Positions 37,412 through 47,173 of a DNA stretch of 64,000 nucleotides are shown piece by piece; position 1 is the stretch's first letter; every line of letters starts with the position of its first letter. The DNA is taken from positions 1,364,001-1,428,000 of the forward strand of contig NZ_CP011494.1 in NCBI RefSeq assembly GCF_001043175.1, read 5' to 3'. Origin of the DNA: Marinobacter psychrophilus (GTDB lineage: Bacteria; Pseudomonadota; Gammaproteobacteria; Pseudomonadales; Oleiphilaceae). The translations under genes and the position numbers were made by a program. The notes under the pieces were generated by a model. That model saw nothing but the letters and a program-made list of their open reading frames with translations, ran no database searches and was not told the DNA's origin.

Positions 37412-38575
37412 ATGGGTCACGACATTTCCGCTTTAAGAAAATTTGTCTCGCCAGAGATCGTATTCGGAGCCGGATCAAGGAAGTCTGTCGCTAACTTTGC
37501 CAGTAATTTTGGCGCAAAACATGTATTTCTGGTTTCCGATCCCGGCGTCGCGGCTGCCGGCTGGGTGGGCGAAATCGTTAACTTGCTGACCGATGCCGGC
37601 ATACGTATCACAGTTTACACGGGTGTTTCGGCGAATCCTCGCGTCGACGAGGTTATGGCCGGTGCCGAGCTCTACAAATCCTCCGAGTGCGATGTGATTG
37701 TGGCCATTGGCGGCGGTAGCCCCATGGACTGTGCCAAGGGCATCGGTATTGTGGTCAGCGATGGCCGCAATATTCTGGATTTTGAAGGGGTGGACACCAT
37801 CGTAAACCCGCCGCCACCGATGATACTGATTCCGACCACGGCTGGAACCTCGGCTGATGTGTCACAGTTTGCGATCATTTCTGACCCTGCCCGTCGCTTC
37901 AAATTTTCCATTATCAGCAAAGCGATTGTGCCAGATGTTTCGCTGATTGATCCCGAAGTGACCGAAACCATGAGCAGCTATCTTACTGCCTGCACCGGCG
38001 TTGACGCCTTGGTGCATGCTATAGAGGCATATGTGTCTACAGGCAGCGGTCCGTTGACCGATTCTAACGCGCTGGAAGCGATCCGGCTGATTAACCGCAA
38101 TTTGGAGCCATTAGTGGCTAATACCGCCGATGCGTATTTACGCGAGCAGATCATGTTGGCGTCTATGCAGGCCGGTCTGGCGTTTTCCAATGCCATCTTG
38201 GGTGCGGTCCACGCTATGTCCCACAGTTTGGGGGGTTTTCTGGATTTGCCTCATGGACTATGCAACGCCGTCTTGCTGGAACACGTGGTTGCTTACAATT
38301 TCCACTCTGCGGAAGAGCGCTTTCGTCGTATTGCAGAAGCGATGAATATCGACACTCGTGGCATGAGCCAGACCGAAATTCAGAAACGCTTGATGAGTCG
38401 CATTATTCAGCTCAAGCGCGCCGTGGGGCTAGAGGCCAAGTTGTCAGAGTTGGGGGTCAGGGTGTCTGATATTCCATCTCTCTCTGGTTTTGCATTACAG
38501 GACCCGTGTATTTTGACCAATCCTCGCAAGTCGTCACTCAGAGATGTTCAGGTTGTGTATGAAGAAGCCCTTTGA
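37412..38575 (+). CDS. ercA: Iron-type alcohol dehydrogenase ErcA
   Basis: 387 residues of the iron-containing alcohol dehydrogenase family: NAD-binding GGGSPMDCAKG and metal-ligand histidines in AVHAMSHSLGGFLDLPHG. In Pseudomonas, ErcA is needed for normal regulation of the ethanol-oxidation genes rather than being the main enzyme. ATG 37412 is chosen over TTG 37406. Its end overlaps the ercS start by 17 bases. Confidence 0.92.
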   Translation: MGHDISALRKFVSPEIVFGAGSRKSVANFASNFGAKHVFLVSDPGVAAAGWVGEIVNLLTDAGIRITVYTGVSANPRVDEVMAGAELYKSSECDVIVAIGGGSPMDCAKGIGIVVSDGRNILDFEGVDTIVNPPPPMILIPTTAGTSADVSQFAIISDPARRFKFSIISKAIVPDVSLIDPEVTETMSSYLTACTGVDALVHAIEAYVSTGSGPLTDSNALEAIRLINRNLEPLVANTADAYLREQIMLASMQAGLAFSNAILGAVHAMSHSLGGFLDLPHGLCNAVLLEHVVAYNFHSAEERFRRIAEAMNIDTRGMSQTEIQKRLMSRIIQLKRAVGLEAKLSELGVRVSDIPSLSGFALQDPCILTNPRKSSLRDVQVVYEEAL

Positions 38576-40307
38576 TGACGACCGTGGTTATGAGGTGGGT
38601 GATTTGTTGGGGCTGGGTCGCCAGTCCGTGCGCAAGAACTACTACCTTGCGCTGCAAGACCGCCTTAAGGAGTTAGAGCAAGAGCGTAATCGCTATAAGT
38701 GGCTATTTGAAAAGGCACTTCACGGTATTTTTCAGGGTGATTTACGCGGTGGTTTTCTGGCCTGCAACCCGGCCATGGCCAAACTCTGCGGTTACGTCAG
38801 TGCTGAAGACCTGCAAGCCCGGGTTATTCGCTTGCGTGAACAGCTTTTTTGCAGCGCCAATGAGTTCGATGCATTGCGTCAGGAACTGCTCGATAGGGGG
38901 AGTCTGAGCGCCCGCGAAATTCGCCTGCGTCGCGCCGATGCGACGCCTGTCAATGTCGCCATCACCCTGCTCAGGCGGCCAGATCTAGGGCCAGAAGTGG
39001 TTGAAGCGTTTGTGGCGGATATAACCGAGCGAATGCAAGCGCAGCAGAAGATGGTGCAGGTCAACGCAGACTTGGAGCGCCGGGTAGAAGAGCGCACCCA
39101 GGCGCTGCAGAACGCCAACGTTGGGCTGCATTTCCAGATTGCAGAACGAGAAAAAGTCGAGCGCGAACTGGTTATTACAGCGCAAGCCGCGCGCGATGCG
39201 AATCGCAGCAAAGACAAATATCTGGCAGCGGCCAGCCACGATTTGCTGCAACCCCTGAATGCTGCGCGCCTGACCATATCGGCGCTGCAGGAAAGCGCGC
39301 TGCCGGCGGAAGAGGCGAGGATGGTGCACCAGGTGCATCGCGCGCTTGAAGGTGCCGAAGACTTGCTGGCGGATTTGCTGGATATCTCAAAACTGGACCA
39401 GCAGGCCATGATGCCGGATTTGATACTGACCGATGTTGCCGCTCTGGCCGAAAGCCTGGGTGAAGAATTCGAAGCGGTGGCGACTAATGCTGGCGTGCGG
39501 TTCCACGTTCGCACTATTCCGGCGTTGATAAAAACCGATCAGCGCATGCTTACCCGCATTCTTCGTAATTTATTGAGCAACGCCTTTCGCTACACCCTCA
39601 GCGGCCGTGTTCTGCTGGCATTGAGAGCCCGCCGCGACAGCCTGCGTATTGAAGTGTGGGACACCGGTGTGGGTATTGACGAAAGTAAACTGAAGGATAT
39701 TTTTACCGAATTTCATCAATTGTTGCCGCAAGGAACCGGCGGTCGCCAAGGTGCCGGGTTGGGGCTGGCGATTGTTGAACGAATGGTGTCGGTATTGGGC
39801 TACCAGATAGACGTGATTTCGCGGCCGGGCAGAGGTTCGCGGTTTGCGTTGGTGCTGCCCGTGGACATGCAATCAGCCCGTCGGGCCACGTTGCCGGCCG
39901 CTGAAGTTGTGCCCAGCTTTGTTCACGGCTTCGCTGGTATTTTGGTCATGGTGATTGATAATGAGCCGGCCATACTTGCCAGTATGAAGCTGTTGCTGGA
40001 GCGCTGGGGCTGTTTAGTCATCGCCAGTCCTGACGAACATCAGGCTTTGGAGTATTTGCGGCAGACAAATAACGTACCCGCCGCGCTGCTCGCAGATTAC
40101 CACTTGGATGATGAAAAAACGGGTTGGCAGGCCATTTCAGCGATACGGACGCTACTGGGTACGCCTGTGCCAGCGGCCTTGATTACCGCAGACCGGGGCG
40201 ATGAACTGCGCTCGCTCATGCGGGCGCAGGGGTTGCCGATTTTAAACAAGCCGGTAAAACCCAACCGTTTGCGGGCGTTGCTGACGAGTTTGTTGTCTGT
40301 GCAATAA
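38559..40307 (+). CDS. ercS: Hybrid histidine kinase ErcS
   Basis: 582 residues: coiled coil (LKELEQERNRYKWLFEKAL), one PAS domain (about 45-165), second coiled coil, HisKA with ASHDLLQPLNAARL, HATPase (VWDTGVGID, GAGLGLAIVER) and a C-terminal receiver (LLADYHLDDEKTG, LNKPVKP). No membrane segment, so the kinase is cytoplasmic. The overlap with ercA suggests co-translation. Paralogous to the kinase at 19460; both share the NahK-type SHDLLQPLNAARL motif. Confidence 0.9.
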   Translation: MKKPFDDDRGYEVGDLLGLGRQSVRKNYYLALQDRLKELEQERNRYKWLFEKALHGIFQGDLRGGFLACNPAMAKLCGYVSAEDLQARVIRLREQLFCSANEFDALRQELLDRGSLSAREIRLRRADATPVNVAITLLRRPDLGPEVVEAFVADITERMQAQQKMVQVNADLERRVEERTQALQNANVGLHFQIAEREKVERELVITAQAARDANRSKDKYLAAASHDLLQPLNAARLTISALQESALPAEEARMVHQVHRALEGAEDLLADLLDISKLDQQAMMPDLILTDVAALAESLGEEFEAVATNAGVRFHVRTIPALIKTDQRMLTRILRNLLSNAFRYTLSGRVLLALRARRDSLRIEVWDTGVGIDESKLKDIFTEFHQLLPQGTGGRQGAGLGLAIVERMVSVLGYQIDVISRPGRGSRFALVLPVDMQSARRATLPAAEVVPSFVHGFAGILVMVIDNEPAILASMKLLLERWGCLVIASPDEHQALEYLRQTNNVPAALLADYHLDDEKTGWQAISAIRTLLGTPVPAALITADRGDELRSLMRAQGLPILNKPVKPNRLRALLTSLLSVQ

Positions 40308-40390
40308 CGCAGTGTCCCCGATCGTTTGCACCACCGGCTTTATGTGACGAACGAGCCGCTGCTATTAAGCCAGGGTTGTTCTGTACATAA

Positions 40391-40403
40391 GACCAAATTG
40401 GTC
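40391..40403. promoter_or_regulatory. 13-base palindrome upstream of the CLCA_X gene
   Basis: GACCAA-A-TTGGTC is a perfect dyad, followed by a related half (TTTGGTC) at 40414-40421. About 115 bases before the next start; a possible repressor site. Confidence 0.3.
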
Positions 40404-40517
40404 ATTGAAAGTGACTTTGGTCGAACACGACCTTCGTTGGTTTTTAGTTTGCAGATTTGACCCATCTGCGATTTCACTTCAGAATACTGTATATATAAAC
40501 AGTAATCGGTGAAAATC

Positions 40518-41267
40518 ATGATGACCTCCACCGCGACATCGTTCGTCACGATCAGACGCCAGTTTGATTTTCGCAGTATTGAAGTCGGTCGCTGGGTTAC
40601 GCCAGAAGAGCGTGATTTTGCGGCAGTGCGCTTCTACCAGGCGCTGTGTGATTTGATGACAATTCTTAAGAGTCCAGAGCTGCTAATTTCGTTAAGGAGC
40701 ACGCTTAGCCTCCAGTACGGCATTGGTGGGCGCCCCGGCGTGGCTGCACACTATATTCCGGCGACACGGCAACTGGCGCTGGCTAAAAATGCCGGCGCAG
40801 GTAGCTTGGCCCATGAGTGGTTTCATGCTTTCGACCATTATATGGGCAACAAGGCCTTTCACGACCCGGTCAAGAACGGCTTTGCATCTGGTGCATGGCT
40901 TGACAGCAAAAAACAGAAACAACATCCATTAAACAAATGTCTGGAACACTGCTTTCGCACCATTTTACTGAACGAGAGCGGCACTCAACCCAGTGATCAG
41001 TTTCAGTGCTCGCAACAAGCAGACAAGAAACTGAAGTTGCTGTACTACGCTCGACCGGAGGAGCTCTGCGCACGGGCTTTTGAAGCCTTTGTCGAAGACA
41101 GCAGGCCCAGCAACAGGTTTCTGGTGAGTGGCACTGTTTATTCGGATGAGGCAAAAGCGGGGCTGTACCCAAGGGGCCAGCACAGAGCGGCGATCAACGA
41201 AGCGTTTGGAAACTACTTCCAGGCCTTGGGTAAAGCGTTATATCGGGAACAGACCCAAGCTCAATGA
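40518..41267 (+). CDS. CLCA_X-family zincin-like protein
   Basis: 249 residues. Contains HEWFH (an HExxH zinc-protease motif) in GAGSLAHEWFHAFDHYMGN, with a later Glu-rich YYARPEELCARAFEAFVED as in the LPD1/CLCA_X group of large polyvalent-protein-associated domains. Such proteins occur both in phages and as stand-alone chromosomal genes. Peptidase activity is plausible but unproven. I use ATG 40518 rather than GTG 40509, since GGTGAAAA lies upstream. Confidence 0.8.
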   Translation: MMTSTATSFVTIRRQFDFRSIEVGRWVTPEERDFAAVRFYQALCDLMTILKSPELLISLRSTLSLQYGIGGRPGVAAHYIPATRQLALAKNAGAGSLAHEWFHAFDHYMGNKAFHDPVKNGFASGAWLDSKKQKQHPLNKCLEHCFRTILLNESGTQPSDQFQCSQQADKKLKLLYYARPEELCARAFEAFVEDSRPSNRFLVSGTVYSDEAKAGLYPRGQHRAAINEAFGNYFQALGKALYREQTQAQ

Positions 41268-41296
41268 GAGCGGTAATCGCTCTGGTTGCGCCTGCA

Positions 41297-41656
41297 TCAG
41301 CTTTCGGAAGAAAGGCGTTTTGAGTTATCGATAGCACGTTTAAGAAGGGGTTCAAGGATGCGCAAGCTGGTTGTCCACCAAGGGGTGTGGCCACCGGATA
41401 GCGTATCTAACCACGCCATTTGCACCTCTAGCCCTGTGTCCCAAAGCGCAGCGAGTTTTTCTGCGACCATGCGGCGGTTTTCCAAAATAACTTTTGGATT
41501 TGAGGGAGCGTGCGTCAACAGCATGCCAACACGCAAATTTATGGTTGATAGCGCGACAGGCCCGGCATCCATGAGCATGCAGCTCAATTTCCAAACATCG
41601 GATCTAGCGTCGGGTGTTATTGGAATTATTGCGGACAGGCGATCAATCGCGAACAT
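41297..41656 (-). CDS. Hypothetical helical protein (phasin-like pattern)
   Basis: 119 residues, with a conserved-looking core NPKVILENRRMVAEKLAALWDTGLEVQMAWL and a basic tail (LLKRAIDNSKRL). The ENxRMVxEK pattern is seen in small proteins of marine gammaproteobacteria, some of them associated with polyhydroxyalkanoate granules; I cannot name the family with certainty. The opposite strand is also open here, but this frame has the more protein-like composition. Divergent from the gene at 41850. Confidence 0.5.
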   Translation of the reverse strand: MFAIDRLSAIIPITPDARSDVWKLSCMLMDAGPVALSTINLRVGMLLTHAPSNPKVILENRRMVAEKLAALWDTGLEVQMAWLDTLSGGHTPWWTTSLRILEPLLKRAIDNSKRLSSES

Positions 41657-41849
41657 TTTGCATTCCAGAAGTGGGTTTTTGGGAATGCAACTGGCGAGAG
41701 TGCAGACCTTTTTATCGAAATGGATACGACAAACGGATGCTTACCCGGCTGCTCAGATGACTAGTGTAACACCATTCTCAACCTTCCGAATGATCTGCAA
41801 TTCAGAAGCTGGCGTAAATTTTACTCAACTCAATGCGAGAGCATCGTCT

Positions 41850-42140
41850 ATGCACATGACACTTGGCGAACTGAAATCCCGCAGGCACGAACCCATCAGC
41901 CTGGTTGAAATTGTGTCCATGGAGGGTCGGTATTACATGGTTCGCTTTTATATTGGGGGTTCGGGCTATATTTTGGCTAATGATCAGGATAAAGCGGTGT
42001 TGTTTGCAGGTGCTTGCGTTGCACGTGAAGTCATGCGAGGTTTTATTGTGGCGGAGTTCGACCTGATTCCGCCAACTGGAACGGACGAGATGATCGGTAT
42101 GCCAGACTCCAGCTCTGAGCCTATGCGGGTTCAGTTTTAG
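41850..42140 (+). CDS. DUF6482-like small protein
   Basis: 96 residues: MTLGELKSRR..., VEIVSMEGRYYMVRFYIGGSG, then a helix ending the domain. This fits the short DUF6482-type proteins of Marinobacter and Pseudomonas that act in no known pathway. Start ATG 41850 or the second ATG at 41856. The frame is open far upstream (from 41286), but that part lies antisense to the helical protein and reads as non-coding. Confidence 0.6.
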   Translation: MHMTLGELKSRRHEPISLVEIVSMEGRYYMVRFYIGGSGYILANDQDKAVLFAGACVAREVMRGFIVAEFDLIPPTGTDEMIGMPDSSSEPMRVQF

Positions 42141-42299
42141 CGAATTGCCAGGCTGCCTTCGTTATTTTTCTGGTTTTTTGGCGCAATTTGGTACGGCCAA
42201 CAATTATGGCGATTTCGGCGTATCTTTTGAGGACTGCCTAACATCATACATCCACCACTTTTGTTACAATGCAAAAAATGGTGACAAAGTGGTGTTAAA

Positions 42300-42764
42300 G
42301 TGAAAAATCGGATCAGCAGCGTATCGTATCGAAGCCTGGTTTTTGGCGGAATGTTGATTTTGTTGTCGGGCTGTGGCGGTGGTGGAGATGAGTCGGATAC
42401 TGCTGGTGTAGCGAAGCCAAGTGCGGTGGTGGCTACGGCAAATACGACCGCAGTTAGTCCGGCGCGTAGCACAGAAAGTTCTCCCGCGAATCAGGCGACT
42501 TTGAGTTGGAGGGCGCCTGTAACACGAGTAAATGGTGATACTTTAAGTGGTCAAGACTTGGCCAGCTACGAAATTCGTTACGGCACCAGTGCCGAAAACC
42601 TCAATCGCTCTGCAATCTTTGACGGCGCGGCCGGTCTGATCGACATGTCTTACACCATTGAAAATCTGTCTGCTGGTACCTGGTATTTCACTGTCCAAGC
42701 GAGAGATGACAATGGGCTGCTAAGCTCACCTTCAGCCGTTGTCAGCAAGACTATCTCCGTCTAA
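42300..42764 (+). CDS. Fibronectin type III lipoprotein
   Basis: 154 residues. Lipobox LLSGC after a 20-residue hydrophobic signal, a Gly/Ser/Ala-rich linker, then one fibronectin type III domain (about 62-154; LASYEIRYGTS, AGTWYFTVQARDDNG). It starts with GTG 42300. Probably an outer-membrane or periplasmic surface module; no enzyme domain. Convergent with the FecR-domain gene. Confidence 0.75.
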   Translation: MKNRISSVSYRSLVFGGMLILLSGCGGGGDESDTAGVAKPSAVVATANTTAVSPARSTESSPANQATLSWRAPVTRVNGDTLSGQDLASYEIRYGTSAENLNRSAIFDGAAGLIDMSYTIENLSAGTWYFTVQARDDNGLLSSPSAVVSKTISV

Positions 42765-42800
42765 CAGGTCACGCTGCATACATTGATGCCTATTCAACCG

Positions 42801-44438
42801 TCAATCGATATATATTTCCCTTGCCGGACCCCAGCGGCTTGCCAATGGCCCGTCAGAAAGTGCTTTTAGCCGCACAAAATACCGCTTTCCGGGAATCAGG
42901 CGCAAGCCTGCATTAGTTCCCGGTATATCTGCTTCCTTGATAATCGGATAAAAATCCGGGTCTGCAGAAAGCTGCAAACGATACTTGGTGGCTGTTTCCA
43001 CTGATTCCCAGAATATTCGCACCTGCTGATCCAAGTAGTTTATTGAGATGATTTTCACCGGTGGCAAACTGCCGTCAATGATCAGACCGTGGACGTTGCT
43101 GGTGGCAGTGGAGTCGCCGCCGGCTTCGGTTTTAACCCGCCAGTAATACTGGCCGGGAGACAGTTGTTGCGATAGCTGCGCTTCGCTTTGTTGTGCCCAC
43201 TCGCTGGTTGCTACCAGATTTTCGAACTGCGGCGTGGCTGAAATCTGAATTTGGGCGATTTCGTTGTCGCCGTTTAGGCCCCAGCTAAATTCGGGCTGAT
43301 TGGTGGTGGTCTTGCCGTCGATAGGCTCTAACAATTTGGCGGCGCGGGCTTGAAGGTCAACGTTGAATGGCACAACCGCAGGCAAACCCGCTATGCCCTG
43401 ATAGTCTAATGCCGCGAGCTGAATTTCATAGTGGCCGTTGTTCAGCCGGCTTATGTCAAAACGGTTACCAGCCAGTGTGCGACTGTCTACCCATCGCCCG
43501 CTGCCGGTATCAAAAATATCCAGCCTGTGAGTTTTCGCAAGGCTTTGCCATTGTAGTTCTGCGGGCAGCTTACGCAGAATGGCCGGCAGGTTGGCAACGG
43601 TGGGTGGTGGTGCAAGTTTGTACAGGCGAGCATCGCCGCCGTGCTGTGTGGTTACGTGGGCGCCATAACCCGCTGGCACGTCTACGGAGTGCCCCTGTTG
43701 GCCAAAATGAACGTCGCCATTAATAACCTGCAAATTCGTGCCCCGATCGTTTGCCTGAATCGCAAACTGAGTGCCATCCACCGCGGCTGTTGCCGAGGGA
43801 GTCTCAATTTCGAAACGGCTGCCACCGCTGACCACTTCCTTTACGTTGGTAAAAACTTCGCCACGATTCAGCCTCAAGCGGGTATCAATCATGCCTGGCT
43901 TGCCAAACTGGGTCATGCGGTTAAACGCCAGTCTAGAATGTGGTGACAGGCGGATTTCAGAGCCTTCGGCCAGGGTGACAGTGGTGTTACCGGAGCCAGA
44001 CAGTAACTCGTCACCCGCGCGGATCAGTGTGTTTATAGTCAGTGGCCGGCGCTGGCCGTTGCTGGTTAGCAGTTGTACCCGACCAGATACAGAGGTTGCA
44101 CGGGCGGGCTGTGGCTGGTGTTTTAACCAGTTCATAGGAATGCGCATCTGCTCGCCTGCTACCGGCAGCAGAGCGTCGTTCAGGCTGTTGTGTTTTAGCA
44201 ATTGCTGGGCGTTGTGGGGTGGGGCCAGTAACTGCGTGGCTAGCTGCTGAACGCTGTCGTCTTTTTGCAGGGTGTAAACCCATTCAGCGAGTGCCGTGCC
44301 CGAGCTGTTTGCGGGCACACCCGAGCCCATCGCAAGGGGCAAGTGGGCTTGTAACGATGTGTTGTAAAGTAGCGTAACTAAGAGCAGTGGTAAAATACGC
44401 ACGACTAAAAGACTACTACGCAGCATTTTATCCGTCAT
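42801..44438 (-). CDS. LysM/FecR-domain periplasmic protein
   Basis: 545 residues: signal peptide (1-31), LysM-like segment (about 50-105; VYTLQKDDSVQQLATQLL), FecR domain (about 115-260; GDELLSGSGNTTVTLAEGSEIRL, ETPSATAAVDGTQFAI) and two or three Ig-like repeats (about 300-545). Such proteins are often linked to CHASE2 sensor cyclases/kinases and a response regulator. Here only a decayed receiver remains upstream, overlapping by 11 bases. Function unknown; peptidoglycan binding likely. Confidence 0.85.
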   Translation of the reverse strand: MTDKMLRSSLLVVRILPLLLVTLLYNTSLQAHLPLAMGSGVPANSSGTALAEWVYTLQKDDSVQQLATQLLAPPHNAQQLLKHNSLNDALLPVAGEQMRIPMNWLKHQPQPARATSVSGRVQLLTSNGQRRPLTINTLIRAGDELLSGSGNTTVTLAEGSEIRLSPHSRLAFNRMTQFGKPGMIDTRLRLNRGEVFTNVKEVVSGGSRFEIETPSATAAVDGTQFAIQANDRGTNLQVINGDVHFGQQGHSVDVPAGYGAHVTTQHGGDARLYKLAPPPTVANLPAILRKLPAELQWQSLAKTHRLDIFDTGSGRWVDSRTLAGNRFDISRLNNGHYEIQLAALDYQGIAGLPAVVPFNVDLQARAAKLLEPIDGKTTTNQPEFSWGLNGDNEIAQIQISATPQFENLVATSEWAQQSEAQLSQQLSPGQYYWRVKTEAGGDSTATSNVHGLIIDGSLPPVKIISINYLDQQVRIFWESVETATKYRLQLSADPDFYPIIKEADIPGTNAGLRLIPGKRYFVRLKALSDGPLASRWGPAREIYID

Positions 44439-44700
44439 AGGCTGCCATCACCTGCGCTGGCACTGCAGCTTTGTATAGCTTTTGGTCTTTACGGCTTTGT
44501 GCTTGCTGGCTGCGATGCGACAGGCCGGACATGCCCGAAATCTGACAGTTCAGCACCAGTAAATCGTTATTGTTGTGCAGTACAACACTCAGAAAATGCT
44601 GACCTGTTTCGAAAGCATCGCAACTCTGACGGCGTCTGCAAATAATGCCCTGTTCATGCTGAGATTGCTCCGGCCCATCCTCAAGCAACGCAATGCGCAT
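44428..44700 (-). pseudogene. Degenerate response-regulator receiver
   Basis: Begins like an OmpR-type receiver (MRIALLEDGPEQSQ) and keeps SCDAFETGQHFLSV and DLLVLNCQISGMSG. The second acidic-pocket residue is Gly and the phospho-acceptor Asp is replaced by Asn. After MSG the frame no longer resembles a receiver and there is no output domain. Its place beside a FecR-domain gene fits a former regulator of that system. Confidence 0.75.
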
Positions 44701-44817
44701 CTAGCTCTCCTGCAACAAGTAAGTGGCTGTTCAGCAAGCGGTCTTCCGGCGTTATTTGTTCTAACGCTCGTGAACTCTAAATCAGTGTCGCAAAATCCGG
44801 CATCGGGCTCCGTTCCA

Positions 44818-46992
44818 TTATATAGCCGGTTTTGTTGGCAGGTCAGGTTTTCCGTTTACATCATTTACTGTTTGACGGCAGGCAGGGAAGGAGCTGCAGC
44901 CCCAAAACCAACCTTTTTTACTTTTACGCCTGACCAAGGGCGAAAAACAGAATGGGCAGGGAACCGGTTTTTGGCTGCTACCATCTTCTGGACTGTGGTC
45001 CTCCAACGGGCGGGTGCCTTTGCAACCCGGGTAGCGGCCGCAGGCGTAAAAGGCGCCGAATTTGCCCTTGCGCTCAACCATGCCTGCGCGGCACTTGGGG
45101 CAGTGTGGGGCATCGGGGTTGGTCGTTACCTCGGCCGCGTCAGGAGCTAGCGGTAACGGGCAACCAACAAATCCCTGAATTTCTTGTTTCAGGGAATCTA
45201 GAAACTGTTGCGGCTGCGCGTCGCCGCGATGAATAGCTTCTAATGTGGCTTCCCAAACGGCGGTGCGGTCGGGTTTGCTGACAGAGTCTGGCAGCGCGTT
45301 TATTAAGGTTTTACCCTTATCGCTGGCGCGGATGTGGCGGCCATCACGAAATAGGTAGTCGCGCTTGAACAGGGTTTCCAGAATAGCGGCGCGGGTAGCT
45401 TCGGTGCCCAGTCCATCCGTTTCGCGCAGCGTTTTTCGCAGTTCCGGGTCGTCAACAAAGCGCGCGATGTTAGTCATTGCTGCCAGCAGCGTCGCGTCAG
45501 TAAAGTGTTTGGCGGGCTGGGTTTGTTGCTGCAACACCTGAGTGCCGTCACACAGTACCGGATCGCCGGTGCCCAGCCGAGGCAGTGCGGGTTTTTCAGA
45601 TTTGGTTTTGGCGTCGCGCAATTTCAGTTCAAGCGCTTTCCAGCCGGGCTGTAAAACAGTGGTTTCTGAGGTGCGGAACAGGTGGTCGCCTAACGTTACT
45701 CCCAATTTGCCCTCGCGATGGATGGCATCTGCTGCAAATTGCATTAAGTAATAGCGACTGATCAAATTGTAGATCTGGGCTTCTTTTCTAGATAGCGTGG
45801 CACCCGCGTTACTCCGGCTAGTGGGAATAATGGCGTGGTGGGCGTCCACTTTTTTGTCATTCCAAGCTGCGGTTTTTCGTTGTAAATCGGCTGTGTTGCA
45901 GGCGTCGGCAAGGTCGGTATCGACCTTGCCGACAGCGCTTATAACCTGCTGACGTTGATTGTAATGTTCCAGCGGTAGGTAACGGCTGTCAGATCGTGGG
46001 TAGGTAATGAGTTGGTGGCGTTCGTACAGACTCTGCGCGGTATCCAGCACTTCTTTAGCGGCCATGCGGAACAATCGACCGGCTTCGATTTGCAACGCCG
46101 AAAGTGACAGGGGCAGTGGTGGCGGCTCTGAGCGGTCGCGAAAGCGGGATTCGCAGATTTTGCCTGGTCTCCCCTCAACCGCGGCGGCGACCTGTTCCGC
46201 TGCGTTGCGATCCAGCAAGCGGTTTTCGCTGTCCAGCAGGTGCTGGTAATCTTTACCTGGCACCCAGCGCGCGCTAAAAGTGCGGGTGTCAGAGTCTTCT
46301 TCCATGCCGTGAAAATAGGCTTCCAGCGGGAAAAAGTCTTGGGGCTGAAACTGTTCAATGTGCTGGTCGCGTTTAACCACCAGGCCTAACACTGGGGTTT
46401 GCACCCGGCCAACGGAGTAAACGCCCTGCTGGCCTTTTGTTTGATAGAGCAGAGTATAAAAACGGGTAAGGTTCAAGCCGTAGAGCCAGTCTGCGCGCTG
46501 GCGTGCCAGGGCCGAATCTGACAGCCGGAGGAAGTCACTGTTATCGCGGGTCTGCTTGAGTGCTTTGGCTACCGCGGCAGGGGTTAAATCGTTAATCAGC
46601 AGGCGCCTTACGGGCGCATCCGTGCCCACGTAGCGAATCACTTCGTCTACCAGCAGCTGGCCTTCCCGGTCCGGGTCACCGGCGTGGGTGATTTCGCTGG
46701 CTTTGCGAATCAGCGATTTCAGTACGTTAAGCTGGGCGGCAACGCCGGTTTTCGGAGTGAGCTGCCATTTTTCCGGGAACATCGGCAGCTGGTCGGCGCG
46801 CCAGTTCTTCCAGGCCGGGTTATAGCTGGCGGGTTCGGCGGGCTCCAGTAAATGGCCGATACACCAGCTGACCGTAACCGCACTGCTGCCATTACCGCAG
46901 CGAATCCAGCCCTGACCTTTTTGTTGGGGTTGGGGCAGGGCAGCGGCGATGGCGCGGCCAAGGCTGGGTTTTTCGGCTATATAAAGATGCAT
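44818..46992 (-). CDS. topB: DNA topoisomerase III
   Basis: 724 residues. TOPRIM domain with EKPSLGRAIA and AGDPDREGQLLVDE (metal-binding acids). The type IA core has the catalytic Tyr in LITYPRSDSRYLP. The C-terminus carries two zinc-ribbon repeats (CPKCRAGMVERKG ... CGRYPGC and CPFCFSPLVRRKS ... CSSFPAC), longer than the Escherichia coli enzyme. It decatenates and unlinks replication intermediates. Stands alone on the minus strand. Confidence 0.96.
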   Translation of the reverse strand: MHLYIAEKPSLGRAIAAALPQPQQKGQGWIRCGNGSSAVTVSWCIGHLLEPAEPASYNPAWKNWRADQLPMFPEKWQLTPKTGVAAQLNVLKSLIRKASEITHAGDPDREGQLLVDEVIRYVGTDAPVRRLLINDLTPAAVAKALKQTRDNSDFLRLSDSALARQRADWLYGLNLTRFYTLLYQTKGQQGVYSVGRVQTPVLGLVVKRDQHIEQFQPQDFFPLEAYFHGMEEDSDTRTFSARWVPGKDYQHLLDSENRLLDRNAAEQVAAAVEGRPGKICESRFRDRSEPPPLPLSLSALQIEAGRLFRMAAKEVLDTAQSLYERHQLITYPRSDSRYLPLEHYNQRQQVISAVGKVDTDLADACNTADLQRKTAAWNDKKVDAHHAIIPTSRSNAGATLSRKEAQIYNLISRYYLMQFAADAIHREGKLGVTLGDHLFRTSETTVLQPGWKALELKLRDAKTKSEKPALPRLGTGDPVLCDGTQVLQQQTQPAKHFTDATLLAAMTNIARFVDDPELRKTLRETDGLGTEATRAAILETLFKRDYLFRDGRHIRASDKGKTLINALPDSVSKPDRTAVWEATLEAIHRGDAQPQQFLDSLKQEIQGFVGCPLPLAPDAAEVTTNPDAPHCPKCRAGMVERKGKFGAFYACGRYPGCKGTRPLEDHSPEDGSSQKPVPCPFCFSPLVRRKSKKGWFWGCSSFPACRQTVNDVNGKPDLPTKPAI

Positions 46993-47173
46993 GGTGTTCC
47001 CGTTTGGCTTGAAACTGACGTGGAGTGCGAATTTAAGATTGAATTTAAGAGTGGCCCGCTACCCGTGTTCGCTGCGAATGTGGCGGTTCGCCGCAACGCT
47101 GTCAAGGTTGTCGGGTTTAGCGATGGATATATAGTAGACTGTTGATATACAAGCAACGAAGAGTGAGTGAGTG

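Noticed and set aside
41286..41849. Long plus-strand frame upstream of the DUF6482-like protein
   Set aside because: It lies opposite a more protein-like minus-strand frame, and similarity to DUF6482 starts only near ATG 41850.
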